Source of the DNA: an uncultured Bacteroidota bacterium
GTDB lineage: Bacteria; Bacteroidota; Bacteroidia; Chitinophagales; Chitinophagaceae
Reading direction: 5' to 3'
NCBI GenBank assembly: GCA_903929655.1
Contig: CAIYVS010000420.1
Location: 1-12,321 of the forward strand
Length of the DNA stretch: 12,321 nt
Under the pieces are notes generated by a model. The model did not search any database. It saw nothing but the letters and a program-made list of their open reading frames with translations, and had not been told where the DNA came from. Made by a program: the position numbers and the translations under genes. Shown here one piece after another: positions 6,321-12,321 of this stretch. Every line of letters begins with the position of its first letter. Position 1 is the stretch's first letter.

Positions 6321-6889
6321 GTAAGAACGCATTAAAAATAGCACAGGGATTAAAGGCACTCACACATAAGCAATATGAACTGATGAGTGGCACCGTGGTT
6401 CCGGGAACGGTAGACGAAACAAAATATAGCTGCGATGTATTGCCAACAGGTATGGGTGATCCTATAAAAGGAGTGATGTTGCATTCAGTACTAAGTAATG
6501 CTAATGGCCTCATCCAGGTTCCCGCCGATAATAGTGATGTAATTATTGCGAGCGTAGATGGAGCAGGAGAATACGCCATAATGAAGTGCAGCGATCTTAC
6601 AAAGATACTTGTTGTAATTGGTGGCATTAAAATGACAATTGAGAGCGGCGGCGTGCAGCTGAATGATGGATCTCTGGGTGGACTGGTAAAGGTGATAGAC
6701 TTGACAACAAAACTAAATAACCTGGAAACCAAGCTTAATAATATGGTTGATGCCTGGCATTCATTTGCAACTGCTTATACACCCGGCGGCCCGGTGGCCA
6801 GTGGCCTCCCCTCAAGTGTTACAGATGTTTCAGGCGATTTGATTTTAACAACGAGGACTGATATTGAAGATACAAAAATGACACACTAA
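6317..6889 (+). CDS. Baseplate spike protein (gpV/gp45-like)
   Basis: This 190-residue protein directly follows the hub, with which it overlaps by four bases. Residues about 20-95 form a beta-rich segment suitable for the OB-fold of gpV/gp45 spikes (YELMSGTVVPGTVDETKYSC, VMLHSVL, GLIQVPADNSDVIIASVDG). Residues 99-127 (VVIGGIKMTIESGGVQLNDG, then SLGGLVKVIDLT) fit a repetitive spike stalk. A helical stretch follows, and the end SGDLILTTRTDIEDTKMTH resembles the IEDxKVTH tails seen in Bacteroidota spike proteins. The terminal His could matter for metal binding at the tip as in P2 gpV, but a full HxH motif is not visible. The stop codon shares one base with the next ATG. Confidence 0.6.
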   Translation: MSKNALKIAQGLKALTHKQYELMSGTVVPGTVDETKYSCDVLPTGMGDPIKGVMLHSVLSNANGLIQVPADNSDVIIASVDGAGEYAIMKCSDLTKILVVIGGIKMTIESGGVQLNDGSLGGLVKVIDLTTKLNNLETKLNNMVDAWHSFATAYTPGGPVASGLPSSVTDVSGDLILTTRTDIEDTKMTH

Positions 6890-7182
6890 TGGCCAGACAA
6901 ATGACAGATTATGCACAAGATGCGGATGAACTTGTGACAAGCAATGGAGATTTTATACTTACTGAAAGCACCCAACAGCACCAGCAAGACCTTTTGCTTT
7001 GCGACAAAGGGGATTATAAACTAAATCCCACTATTTGTGTAGGGGCATTCAGCTACCTGGATGATGAGAATATACAAGATCTTGTAAGGGCTGCAAATAT
7101 TGAATTTACAAGAGATGGTATGCAGGTGAATAGTATTCTTCTCGCAGCAAATGGAATATTGAATATTAATGCTAATTATTAA
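6889..7182 (+). CDS. Baseplate wedge protein, gp46 / gpW / gp25-like
   Basis: This 97-residue protein has the usual gp46/gp25-family layout: an early SNGDFILTESTQQHQQDLLL (18-37), then KGDYKLNPTICVGAFSYLDD (40-59), where a Pro and Gly-containing turn precedes a helix, then DLVRAANIEFTRDGMQVNSI (64-83), and a final strand GILNINANY. Gp25-like proteins form the wedge core holding the sheath to the baseplate and start sheath assembly. The ATG overlaps the TAA of the spike gene by one base, so the two are probably translationally coupled. Length is normal for the family. Confidence 0.75.
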   Translation: MARQMTDYAQDADELVTSNGDFILTESTQQHQQDLLLCDKGDYKLNPTICVGAFSYLDDENIQDLVRAANIEFTRDGMQVNSILLAANGILNINANY

Positions 7183-7188
7183 GGGGCT

Positions 7189-7461
7189 ATGATCGCACAA
7201 CAAAACCAAACTTTGCAAGACCTTGCTATAATGGCTACAGGCACTGTTGAATCGCTCATTACTATAGCGCAGGCTAATAGCATCAGCATAACAGATATAC
7301 CGGTTCCGGGGGATGATTATTTAATACCACCGGGTATAAGCACTGATAACAGCACACTTCAGTACCTGGCACAGAATAGTATCATGATCGGGACCAGGGG
7401 GCAATCATTTCCGCAGGGCGTAGGATACTGGATCATAGAAACAGACTTTACTGTCAGCTAA
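7189..7461 (+). CDS. Tail protein X / LysM-like small baseplate protein
   Basis: This 90-residue protein starts with QTLQDLAIMATGTVESLITI, like the LysM-type helix pattern in which a short peptide chain 'asks for' an iterative motif, followed by AQANSISITDIPVPGDDYLI and PPG. The IPxPGxxxLIPP stretch is typical of P2 gpX and of the LysM-like tail proteins in Bacteroidota phages. The end LQYLAQNSIMIGTRG also fits (YLxxNxIxxxTG). In other phages X/LysM-like proteins sit around the tube end and baseplate hub. Start ATG 7189 lies 6 bp after the wedge stop. Its place between the gp46-like and J-like genes differs from P2, where X is near the lysis genes. Confidence 0.6.
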   Translation: MIAQQNQTLQDLAIMATGTVESLITIAQANSISITDIPVPGDDYLIPPGISTDNSTLQYLAQNSIMIGTRGQSFPQGVGYWIIETDFTVS

Positions 7462-7515
7462 AAAAGAGGAATAGAAAAATCTAAAGACATATCACTTAAA
7501 ACTTAGGACCAATTT

Positions 7516-8376
7516 ATGGCAAGAACAATAGCGCAGATACAGCAGAGCATTATTGATGCAAAAAATGCAAACAGCAACCTGGCAGGGTTGAACAGCACAA
7601 GCAGGGTAGCAGAATGGAACTTATGGACAAGTATTGTAGCCATATGCCAATGGACGCTGGAAACGCTTTTTGATTTACACGTATCGGAAGTGAATACTAT
7701 TATCAGCACCATGAAGGCACATACTGTGCAGTGGTATGCACAAAAAGCCATGGCTTTTCAGTATGGAGATACATTACCTTATGGCAGTGATTCTTACGTG
7801 GTGATCGATCCCACAAAACAGATCGTAAAATATTCTGCAGCACAGGAGATAGGAGGCATAGGAAATAAATACATTTCACTGGCGGTGGCGCAGGCAGCAG
7901 TAGATAGTTTTACAGGTGATACTATTTGCGCGCAGATCACAGACAGTGCCACGATGGCGGCACTTACCGGCTATATAACACAGGTAAAAGACGCTGGTAT
8001 CAATGTATTGCTCTTATCATTACCCGGCGATATTCATAAATGTACCGCTACTATTTATTACGATCCGCAAATTCTGAATGCCAGCGGCCAAAGGGTAGAT
8101 GGTACGGATAACTACCCAGTAGACAGGGCAATAGCGCAATATATTAATAAGCTGCCTTTCCAGGGCTTAATAACTGTGGATGCTTATGTGGCTGCAGTAG
8201 CTGCGGTGCCGGGTGTTATCTCATTTAAGCTGGCTGCGCTTACAGCAACAGAGAACATTATAAGCGGCCCCACGATAGATATATTGGCGCAAAGCTATTA
8301 CAGGAGTTCTGCAGGCTATCTTACTTATACCGTTGGCAGCAACCAGACTTTTACATGGACCGTTTTTAATCCTTAA
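7516..8376 (+). CDS. Baseplate J-like protein (Mu gp47-like)
   Basis: This 286-residue protein follows the gp46-like and X-like genes, as J/gp47 does. The N-terminal 80 residues are helical (TRVAEWNLWTSIVAICQWTL-type pattern). The diagnostic part is residues about 150-245: YITQVKDAGINVLLLSLPGD, then ATIYYDPQILNASGQRVDG, YPVDRAIAQYINKLPFQGLI, and AYVAAVAAVPGVISFKLAAL, the series shared by baseplate J proteins. J-like proteins form the wedges that splay when the baseplate is triggered. At 286 residues it is shorter than Mu gp47 (about 360). Such proteins in Bacteroidota are sometimes misannotated as nucleotidyltransferases; no nucleotidyltransferase motif is visible. The start ATG has an A-rich leader. 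Confidence 0.75.
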   Translation: MARTIAQIQQSIIDAKNANSNLAGLNSTSRVAEWNLWTSIVAICQWTLETLFDLHVSEVNTIISTMKAHTVQWYAQKAMAFQYGDTLPYGSDSYVVIDPTKQIVKYSAAQEIGGIGNKYISLAVAQAAVDSFTGDTICAQITDSATMAALTGYITQVKDAGINVLLLSLPGDIHKCTATIYYDPQILNASGQRVDGTDNYPVDRAIAQYINKLPFQGLITVDAYVAAVAAVPGVISFKLAALTATENIISGPTIDILAQSYYRSSAGYLTYTVGSNQTFTWTVFNP

Positions 8377-8398
8377 TTGCAAACCCATCTCTCCTCTT

Positions 8399-8422
8399 CC
8401 TCTCTCCATTCATGGAGAGGGG
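8399..8422. repeat. Pyrimidine/purine-biased palindrome between the J-like and gp48-like genes
   Basis: An inverted repeat, CTCTCCAT (8402-8409) and ATGGAGAG (8412-8419), perfect for 8 bp, extends to 11 pairs with one T-G wobble (8399-8409 / 8412-8422). The left flank (8384-8400) is nearly all pyrimidine. The 72-bp spacer 8377-8448 is unlike the A-rich spacers elsewhere in the module. No T-run follows, so it is not a terminator. Similar palindromes built around CTCTCC and GGAGAGGGGTTAGG occur as dispersed intergenic repeats in many Bacteroidota genomes as I recall; this was not checked. Confidence 0.5.
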
Positions 8423-8448
8423 TTAGGTCTGAGCTAAACAACAACAAC

Positions 8449-8829
8449 ATGAACATCTTTAATATTGATTATCCCGCATTGGTAAATTACCTTTTGCCGG
8501 TTCGTAAAAGAAAAACGGTAAGAATAGCCTGGCTTAAAACCCTGGTAGCACCTGTGGTGTATGTGTACAACCTTTTTTATACAAACCGGGCTAATAATTT
8601 GTACTATTTACAGCATACAAGCCAGGTATGTTTCCTGCTAGCTGCGCTGAACGATATTTTCGACCCGACTCTAAAGCGCATCTATTACAGTGATGGACTT
8701 GTTTCTCTTTCTTTTCACGCTTATATAAATATACCCTCCTCTCTTGCTGTTAATACAGATCAATTGAATGCGGTGATTAATAAATACAGGCTGCCGGGAA
8801 GAGTGGCATTGGAAATACAGACGTTTTAA
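8449..8829 (+). CDS. Baseplate/tail protein in gp48 (tail protein I) position
   Basis: I place the start at ATG 8449 (126 residues). The frame is open back to TTG 8377, but the extra 24 residues are encoded by the palindromic spacer and are low-complexity; the ATG follows an ACAACAACA leader and the product then starts MNIFNIDYPALVNYLLP, as in other Bacteroidota tail proteins at this position. Further blocks are AWLKTLVAPVVYVYNLFYTN, YYLQHTSQVCFLLAALNDIF and a C-terminal INKYRLPGRVALEIQTF. The order J-like, this gene, fibre corresponds to Mu 47-48-49, suggesting the protein links wedges to fibres. Assignment is by position and family memory, not by a catalytic or structural motif. Confidence 0.55.
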   Translation: MNIFNIDYPALVNYLLPVRKRKTVRIAWLKTLVAPVVYVYNLFYTNRANNLYYLQHTSQVCFLLAALNDIFDPTLKRIYYSDGLVSLSFHAYINIPSSLAVNTDQLNAVINKYRLPGRVALEIQTF

Positions 8830-8834
8830 TTTCC

Positions 8835-8861
8835 AATTACTCAATAAGGTAATTACTCAAT
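8835..8861. repeat. Short tandem direct repeat upstream of the fibre gene
   Basis: AATTACTCAAT occurs twice, at 8835-8845 and 8851-8861, with a 16-bp period, in the 49-bp spacer before the fibre gene. It could be a binding site or simply a slippage duplication. Confidence 0.5.
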
Positions 8862-8878
8862 TAATAAAAAGAAAAAAT

Positions 8879-9682
8879 ATGGCAATAACAGACAGAACTA
8901 CACTTAAAACTTATTTCCAGACCGGCGATACACCTACACAAAGCCAGTTTGCAGACTTAATAGATTCATTACTTGCTATCGAGATAGCTGATGCAGGCCT
9001 CACGGCTATATCTGCTTTGGGCAGTACATCAAAAATAGTGGTGATAGATGCAGGCGACCACAACATGTATTATACTACTGTAGCTGATATTTTGGCTTAT
9101 CTGAATGCTCATGATACTACAGATAACCTGGCTGAAGGCAGTACCAACCTGTATTTTACAAATGCAAGGGTTCGGACCGCATTAAGTGCAGGAACAGGAC
9201 TTTCTTACAATTCATCAACAGGGGTATTCAATATTAATGCCTCTACAACAAATGTAAGTGAAGGCACTAATCTCTATTATACCGATGCCAGGGCCCGCGC
9301 CTCGATAAGCAAATCGGGGAATGAACTGGCATATAATAGCAGCACAGGGGTAATAAGCAAAAATAAAGCCATTCAAACATTAACAGATGGCCCTACCATT
9401 ACTTTTGATGTGAGTGCAGGATACAACGCTAAGGTGACATTGGGAGGCAGCAGAACTCTCAGCATCAGCAATGCAAGTGCAGGCGAATATTATACACTGC
9501 AGCTGATACAGGATAGTTCAGGAAGCAGGGGCTTGGTTTTTGATACCCCGGCCAACTATAAAGTAATTTCAGGAGGTGCTGGCGCAGTAATACTTACTAC
9601 TACTGCCAATGCAATTGATGTGCTCACCTTCTTTTATGATGGTAGCAAGTTTTATACAAATATTGGTAAGAATTACTCTTAA
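8879..9682 (+). CDS. Tail fibre protein
   Basis: The 267-residue product has three parts. The N-terminus (TLKTYFQTGDTPTQSQFADL near 8-27) is a block common at the start of Bacteroidota fibre proteins and probably attaches to the baseplate. Residues 83-117 and 125-159 are two degenerate copies of a repeat: NLAEGSTNLYFTNARVR ... LSYNSSTGVF and NVSEGTNLYYTDARAR ... LAYNSSTGVI. This EGxTNLYxTxARxR motif is widespread in trimeric phage fibres. The C-terminus (about 168-267) has DGPTITFDVSAGYNAKVTLG, GSRTLSIS, LQLIQDSSGSRGLVFD and ANAIDVLTFFYDGSKFY, matching a beta-sandwich fibre domain found in many tail fibres. The gene is followed 9 bp later by a second fibre/receptor-binding gene. Confidence 0.8.
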   Translation: MAITDRTTLKTYFQTGDTPTQSQFADLIDSLLAIEIADAGLTAISALGSTSKIVVIDAGDHNMYYTTVADILAYLNAHDTTDNLAEGSTNLYFTNARVRTALSAGTGLSYNSSTGVFNINASTTNVSEGTNLYYTDARARASISKSGNELAYNSSTGVISKNKAIQTLTDGPTITFDVSAGYNAKVTLGGSRTLSISNASAGEYYTLQLIQDSSGSRGLVFDTPANYKVISGGAGAVILTTTANAIDVLTFFYDGSKFYTNIGKNYS

Positions 9683-9691
9683 AATAGCATT

Positions 9692-10528
9692 ATGTCCCAG
9701 ATAGTATTTCATTCATTGAATGCACAAATGAATTCTCTGTTGCTCGACCTGGCTCCCGGCCCCAGTGTGGCATTTTCATTGAGAAAACTCAATTCAGCTT
9801 ACAGCGGCCCGGCAATACGAGTGCGCCGCAGCTCTGATAACTCAGAATCAGATATTGGTTTTGATGCTTATGGCAATTTTGATGCTGCAGCTTTCAGCAC
9901 TTTCGTAAGCGGCAGTAATGGCTATATAAAAAAATGGTACGACCAGGGTGGCAATGCAAACGACGCAACACAAACTTCTGCATCCAACCAGCCGCAACTG
10001 GTATTGAATGCCTCTGGCACTTTTGCTGGCGTCTTATTTACAGGTTCCTCATCGCAAAGGCTCATGCTGAATAGTACTGTAACATTAACAACCGGCATCA
10101 GCAATCTGAATGTGGTAAAGAAAGTGTCCACAAGTAATATCATGGAAATGCTGGGCAACACTACTAATAACAATGTTTACAGCGAATACTGGAGCAACGG
10201 CCTTGCTGAGTTTTCTATGGCGTCATCTAATTCATCCAATGGATACTCCATATATCCTTCTTCTAATACTAACAATACAAATCTTAACTTAATTGGAGCT
10301 TTTGGAGACGCTAGCTCTGGTTTGATAACTTACAAGCAAACCTATTTTAATATAGCGGTAACTACATCATCAGTAAGTGGATCGCAGCCAAAATCAACTT
10401 ATGATTGCCTTGGTTATGGAGATGGGTCTTATTGTACGGGTAATGTTTTTGAGGTCCTTTTATGGCCAGGTTCGAATAGCAATGAAGCAATTATTGTTAA
10501 TAATATTAAAGCATACTATTCAATATAG
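9692..10528 (+). CDS. Tail fibre / receptor-binding protein with arabinofuranosidase-like (jelly-roll) domain
   Basis: This 278-residue protein is the last plus-strand gene of the module, as expected for a receptor-binding protein. Residues about 26-110 contain VAFSLRKLNSAYSGPAIRVR, SDIGFDAYGNFD, and IKKWYDQGGNANDATQTSAS, the conserved region of the alpha-L-arabinofuranosidase B catalytic-like domain (concanavalin-type beta-sandwich) that recurs in Bacteroidota tail proteins. I see this as a glycan-binding fold; catalytic activity is not claimed. From about residue 150 the sequence is Asn/Ser-rich and more AT-rich (NTTNNNVYSEYWSNG, YPSSNTNNTNLNLIG) before ending GNVFEVLLWPGSNSNEAIIV. This could be the variable, host-recognising half, exchanged between related loci. 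It converges with the FkbM gene, with 33 bp between stops and no obvious terminator. Confidence 0.7.
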   Translation: MSQIVFHSLNAQMNSLLLDLAPGPSVAFSLRKLNSAYSGPAIRVRRSSDNSESDIGFDAYGNFDAAAFSTFVSGSNGYIKKWYDQGGNANDATQTSASNQPQLVLNASGTFAGVLFTGSSSQRLMLNSTVTLTTGISNLNVVKKVSTSNIMEMLGNTTNNNVYSEYWSNGLAEFSMASSNSSNGYSIYPSSNTNNTNLNLIGAFGDASSGLITYKQTYFNIAVTTSSVSGSQPKSTYDCLGYGDGSYCTGNVFEVLLWPGSNSNEAIIVNNIKAYYSI

Positions 10529-10561
10529 AATGAGAGCGATATTGATAATAATTAGGGTATA

Positions 10562-11410
10562 TTATAATACGGTCCAACCAAATCTTTTGTTTTTTTTGAT
10601 TAGCTCGTTTTTATTAATAGTTGCTATATAGTTTGGAGGTTCATAAGTACTTTCATGTTTTGTATTTGGGTTTACTAACAACGGTTTTAATAGCGTTTTT
10701 TTAATATAAAATATTTCATAGCCAAGAGACTCCAAATATCTTGAAACATCTGAAGGATAAAAAGCGTGGTCTTCAAAGATTATGTGTTCTATTTTCTTTC
10801 TTTTTAATAATTTTTCAGCGCCATGTAACACATCTAATTCATGACCTTCAACGTCAATTTTTAATAATTTTATCAATGATTGCTTATTTATTTCATTGAT
10901 ATCATCTAATCTTTCAAGGTTAACAGTTATTTCTGTCTTTTCAGTTGAGACTTTTGACTCACCTCGATTGAATGAATCGACTTTAAAAAACATTGTTCTC
11001 TTTGAATCCGAAAGACCGAAATTATAAGGTACAATTGATGTAATATCTAAAGATTCTCCAAAAAGGTTAATGTTATTTAAAAGATCATCGTAGATTTCTT
11101 TTGATGGCTCAAAAGAAAAAACCTTACCATTGGGTCCCTGTTTTTTAGCCATTAGAGCGGTTGTATAGCCTATGTTAGCACCAACATCAATACTTACGTC
11201 ATTACTTTCGAGTATCCTAAATATCAATTCAGATTCGGCGATGTCGTAAATTTTATATCTTCTAATTGACTCTCCACTTTGGTCATTTTTACGAGCTTTT
11301 ATTTTAAAGCCAGTTGCCACTTCTAAAATTTCACCTTTAGGAAAAATACCTAAAAGCCGTTTCAGCGTATTGATTGGTTGAAAGAAATATTCCGGCCTGT
11401 TAAAAGTCAT
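10562..11410 (-). CDS. FkbM family SAM-dependent methyltransferase
   Basis: The 282-residue protein has the complete FkbM methyltransferase core. SAM-binding motif I is SIDVGANIGY (73-82). The acidic ribose-binding site is FEPS (100-103). The FkbM hallmark LLKIDVEGHELDVLHGA (182-198) follows a beta strand, and HIIFEDH lies near 209-215. FkbM proteins O-methylate hydroxyls of natural products or of sugars in surface polysaccharides; the substrate here is unknown. The short N-terminal extension and lack of TM segments suggest a cytoplasmic enzyme. The gene is strikingly AT-rich compared with the tail genes. It follows the acyltransferase on the same strand with a 161-bp gap holding an AT-rich hairpin, so a shared operon is uncertain. 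Confidence 0.85.
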   Translation of the reverse strand: MTFNRPEYFFQPINTLKRLLGIFPKGEILEVATGFKIKARKNDQSGESIRRYKIYDIAESELIFRILESNDVSIDVGANIGYTTALMAKKQGPNGKVFSFEPSKEIYDDLLNNINLFGESLDITSIVPYNFGLSDSKRTMFFKVDSFNRGESKVSTEKTEITVNLERLDDINEINKQSLIKLLKIDVEGHELDVLHGAEKLLKRKKIEHIIFEDHAFYPSDVSRYLESLGYEIFYIKKTLLKPLLVNPNTKHESTYEPPNYIATINKNELIKKNKRFGWTVL

Positions 11411-11463
11411 GATGATCCTTTATTATTTTTTTGCAATGTACGTATTCTCCCTTAGATGCTTAT

Positions 11464-11492
11464 TATGTAAAAAAAGCAAGTTTTTTTACATA
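11464..11492. repeat. AT-rich perfect hairpin between the acyltransferase and FkbM genes
   Basis: ATGTAAAAAAA (11465-11475) and TTTTTTTACAT (11481-11491) form an 11-bp perfect inverted repeat around GCAAG; T11464 and A11492 extend it to 12. It lies in the 161-bp gap 11411-11571 downstream of the acyltransferase and upstream of FkbM, and could be a weak bidirectional terminator. AGCAAGTTTT also occurs twice nearby (11475-11484, 11492-11501). I found no convincing promoter for FkbM in this gap; the rest shows only AT-rich sequence. Confidence 0.5.
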
Positions 11493-11571
11493 GCAAGTTT
11501 TATGCATTTTATATCATAACATACTGATAATGTAAGGCTAACAAATGTTGCATTTTAGCTTAATAAAAGAA

Positions 11572-12321
11572 TCATTTCTTAACAAATCGTTCCCTTAATC
11601 CTGTCATAGGCTTTTCATAATACTTATACAGGAAATAAGATAAAATTGTTGTGGAACCTAAATACATTAACAGCGCCAATAAGGCATTAATTAAACTATG
11701 TGAATAGTCCAGGCCTATAAATCTATAAAATAGTGGTAACAAGCCTTGCATAAGTAAGGAATTATGTGTGAGATACAGGGAATAGGAAACTATGCTTGTA
11801 AAGGTAACTGCTTTAAATATCCAACCTTTACCCGTTTTTATTGAACTTAAAAGCGGGAGCAAGAGCAGTATTGCAAAGGATTGATATGAATATTCAAAAC
11901 AATAAAGCCATCGATAGTTTTCAATTTGGATTCTTAACAAATTGGGAACGAAAAGAATAGCTAAACCCACATAAAAGAGCATTTTTTTATACTTGTAAAA
12001 TATTTCAGAGTAATAGTTTACTGCAAATGCTCCAAATACCCCATACATCAGGCTATCCAGCCTCATGGTCACCACCAGTTCAATATTTGCAGCATTCCAG
12101 GCATCATCAAAGGGGTGGTGTAAAATCTTATATATCCTGGCGGCGCTTATAAAGGTTATAACAGCGCAAATAGTAATAAATAATACCTGTTTTTTGTATT
12201 TGGGAATGAATGATATTGCCCCGAACAATAAAAAGGGTATCAGCAGGTAAAACCATTCTTCAACACACAAACTCCATGATTCAATAAAAAATAATGGCTG
12301 GGGCCAACGCGCTAAAGGATC
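11572..12321 (-). CDS. Acyltransferase 3 family membrane protein (OafA/YrhL-like), C-terminal part
   Basis: The minus-strand frame is open from the right window edge to TGA 11574-11572, giving 249 residues; the start lies beyond 12321. The TTG near 12270 is internal, because the frame continues upstream with coding text: DPLARWPQPLFFIESWSLCV, then EEWFYLLIPFLLF. SWSLxVEEWFYLxxP is the signature of acyltransferase-3 proteins, which use it after the first N-terminal helices; the upstream catalytic His region is outside the window. About six to eight hydrophobic segments follow (for example VLFITICAVITFIS, MLFYVGLAILFVPNLL, FAILLLLPLL, ALLALLMYLGSTTILSYFL), then a basic cytoplasmic tail. Such enzymes O-acetylate or otherwise acylate O-antigen, capsule or exopolysaccharide sugars. 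It is probably part of a surface-glycan locus together with FkbM. Confidence 0.85.
   Translation of the reverse strand, partial: DPLARWPQPLFFIESWSLCVEEWFYLLIPFLLFGAISFIPKYKKQVLFITICAVITFISAARIYKILHHPFDDAWNAANIELVVTMRLDSLMYGVFGAFAVNYYSEIFYKYKKMLFYVGLAILFVPNLLRIQIENYRWLYCFEYSYQSFAILLLLPLLSSIKTGKGWIFKAVTFTSIVSYSLYLTHNSLLMQGLLPLFYRFIGLDYSHSLINALLALLMYLGSTTILSYFLYKYYEKPMTGLRERFVKK

Noticed and set aside
8399..8422. Palindrome as an intrinsic terminator
   Set aside because: No T-run follows on either strand and the genes on both sides are co-directional structural genes.
8377..8448. 24-residue N-terminal extension of the gp48-like protein from TTG 8377
   Set aside because: The extension is encoded by the palindromic spacer, is low-complexity, and a good ATG with A-rich leader follows at 8449.
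9692..10528. Diversity-generating retroelement target at the receptor-binding gene
   Set aside because: No reverse transcriptase or template repeat is present in the window; the Asn/Ser richness alone is not enough.
12268..12270. TTG as the start of the acyltransferase
   Set aside because: The frame continues upstream to the window end with family signature residues (SWSLCVEEWFYL spans it).
1..12321. CRISPR array or complete tRNA/rRNA gene
   Set aside because: No regularly spaced repeats and no full cloverleaf were seen; only an isolated T-arm-like hairpin at 2215-2231.

Overview
The window looks like Bacteroidota DNA, probably from the Chitinophagales/Sphingobacteriales side. The evidence is A-rich leaders instead of clear Shine-Dalgarno sites, one good match to the Bacteroidota promoter (TTTG, 19-nt spacer, TAGATTTG), an SPII lipoprotein signal, and tail proteins of Bacteroidota-typical families. 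Assignments rest on motif and gene-order recognition by eye; no database search was run.

Layout. Positions 1-299 hold the C-terminus of a type I restriction-modification methyltransferase (HsdM), followed by a 54-codon ORF of unknown role (305-469). Positions 512-10528 are a nearly continuous plus-strand module for a Mu/P2-type contractile tail: sheath (DUF2586-like), tube, tail-assembly chaperone with a second -1 frame, tape measure, a DUF6046-like protein, hub (gpD-like), spike, gp46/gp25-like wedge protein, X/LysM-like protein, baseplate J-like protein, gp48/I-position protein, fibre and a second fibre/receptor-binding protein. No capsid, portal, terminase, integrase or lysis gene is visible. 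Positions 10562-12321 are minus-strand: an FkbM-type methyltransferase and the C-terminal part of an acyltransferase-3 membrane protein, both typical of surface-glycan modification.

One interruption stands out. Between tube and chaperone, on the opposite strand, sits a small lipoprotein gene with its own promoter and its own intrinsic terminator (about 2206-2792). It has the layout of a phage 'moron' or cargo cassette, and tail-operon transcription would run antisense to it.

Working model (inference): the module encodes a complete contractile tail from sheath to fibres, either part of a prophage whose head genes lie outside the window or a headless tailocin-like particle. The lipoprotein and perhaps the glycan-modifying genes could change the cell surface of the producer. 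The second chaperone frame has no start codon and probably depends on frameshifting or reinitiation at the end of the first frame.
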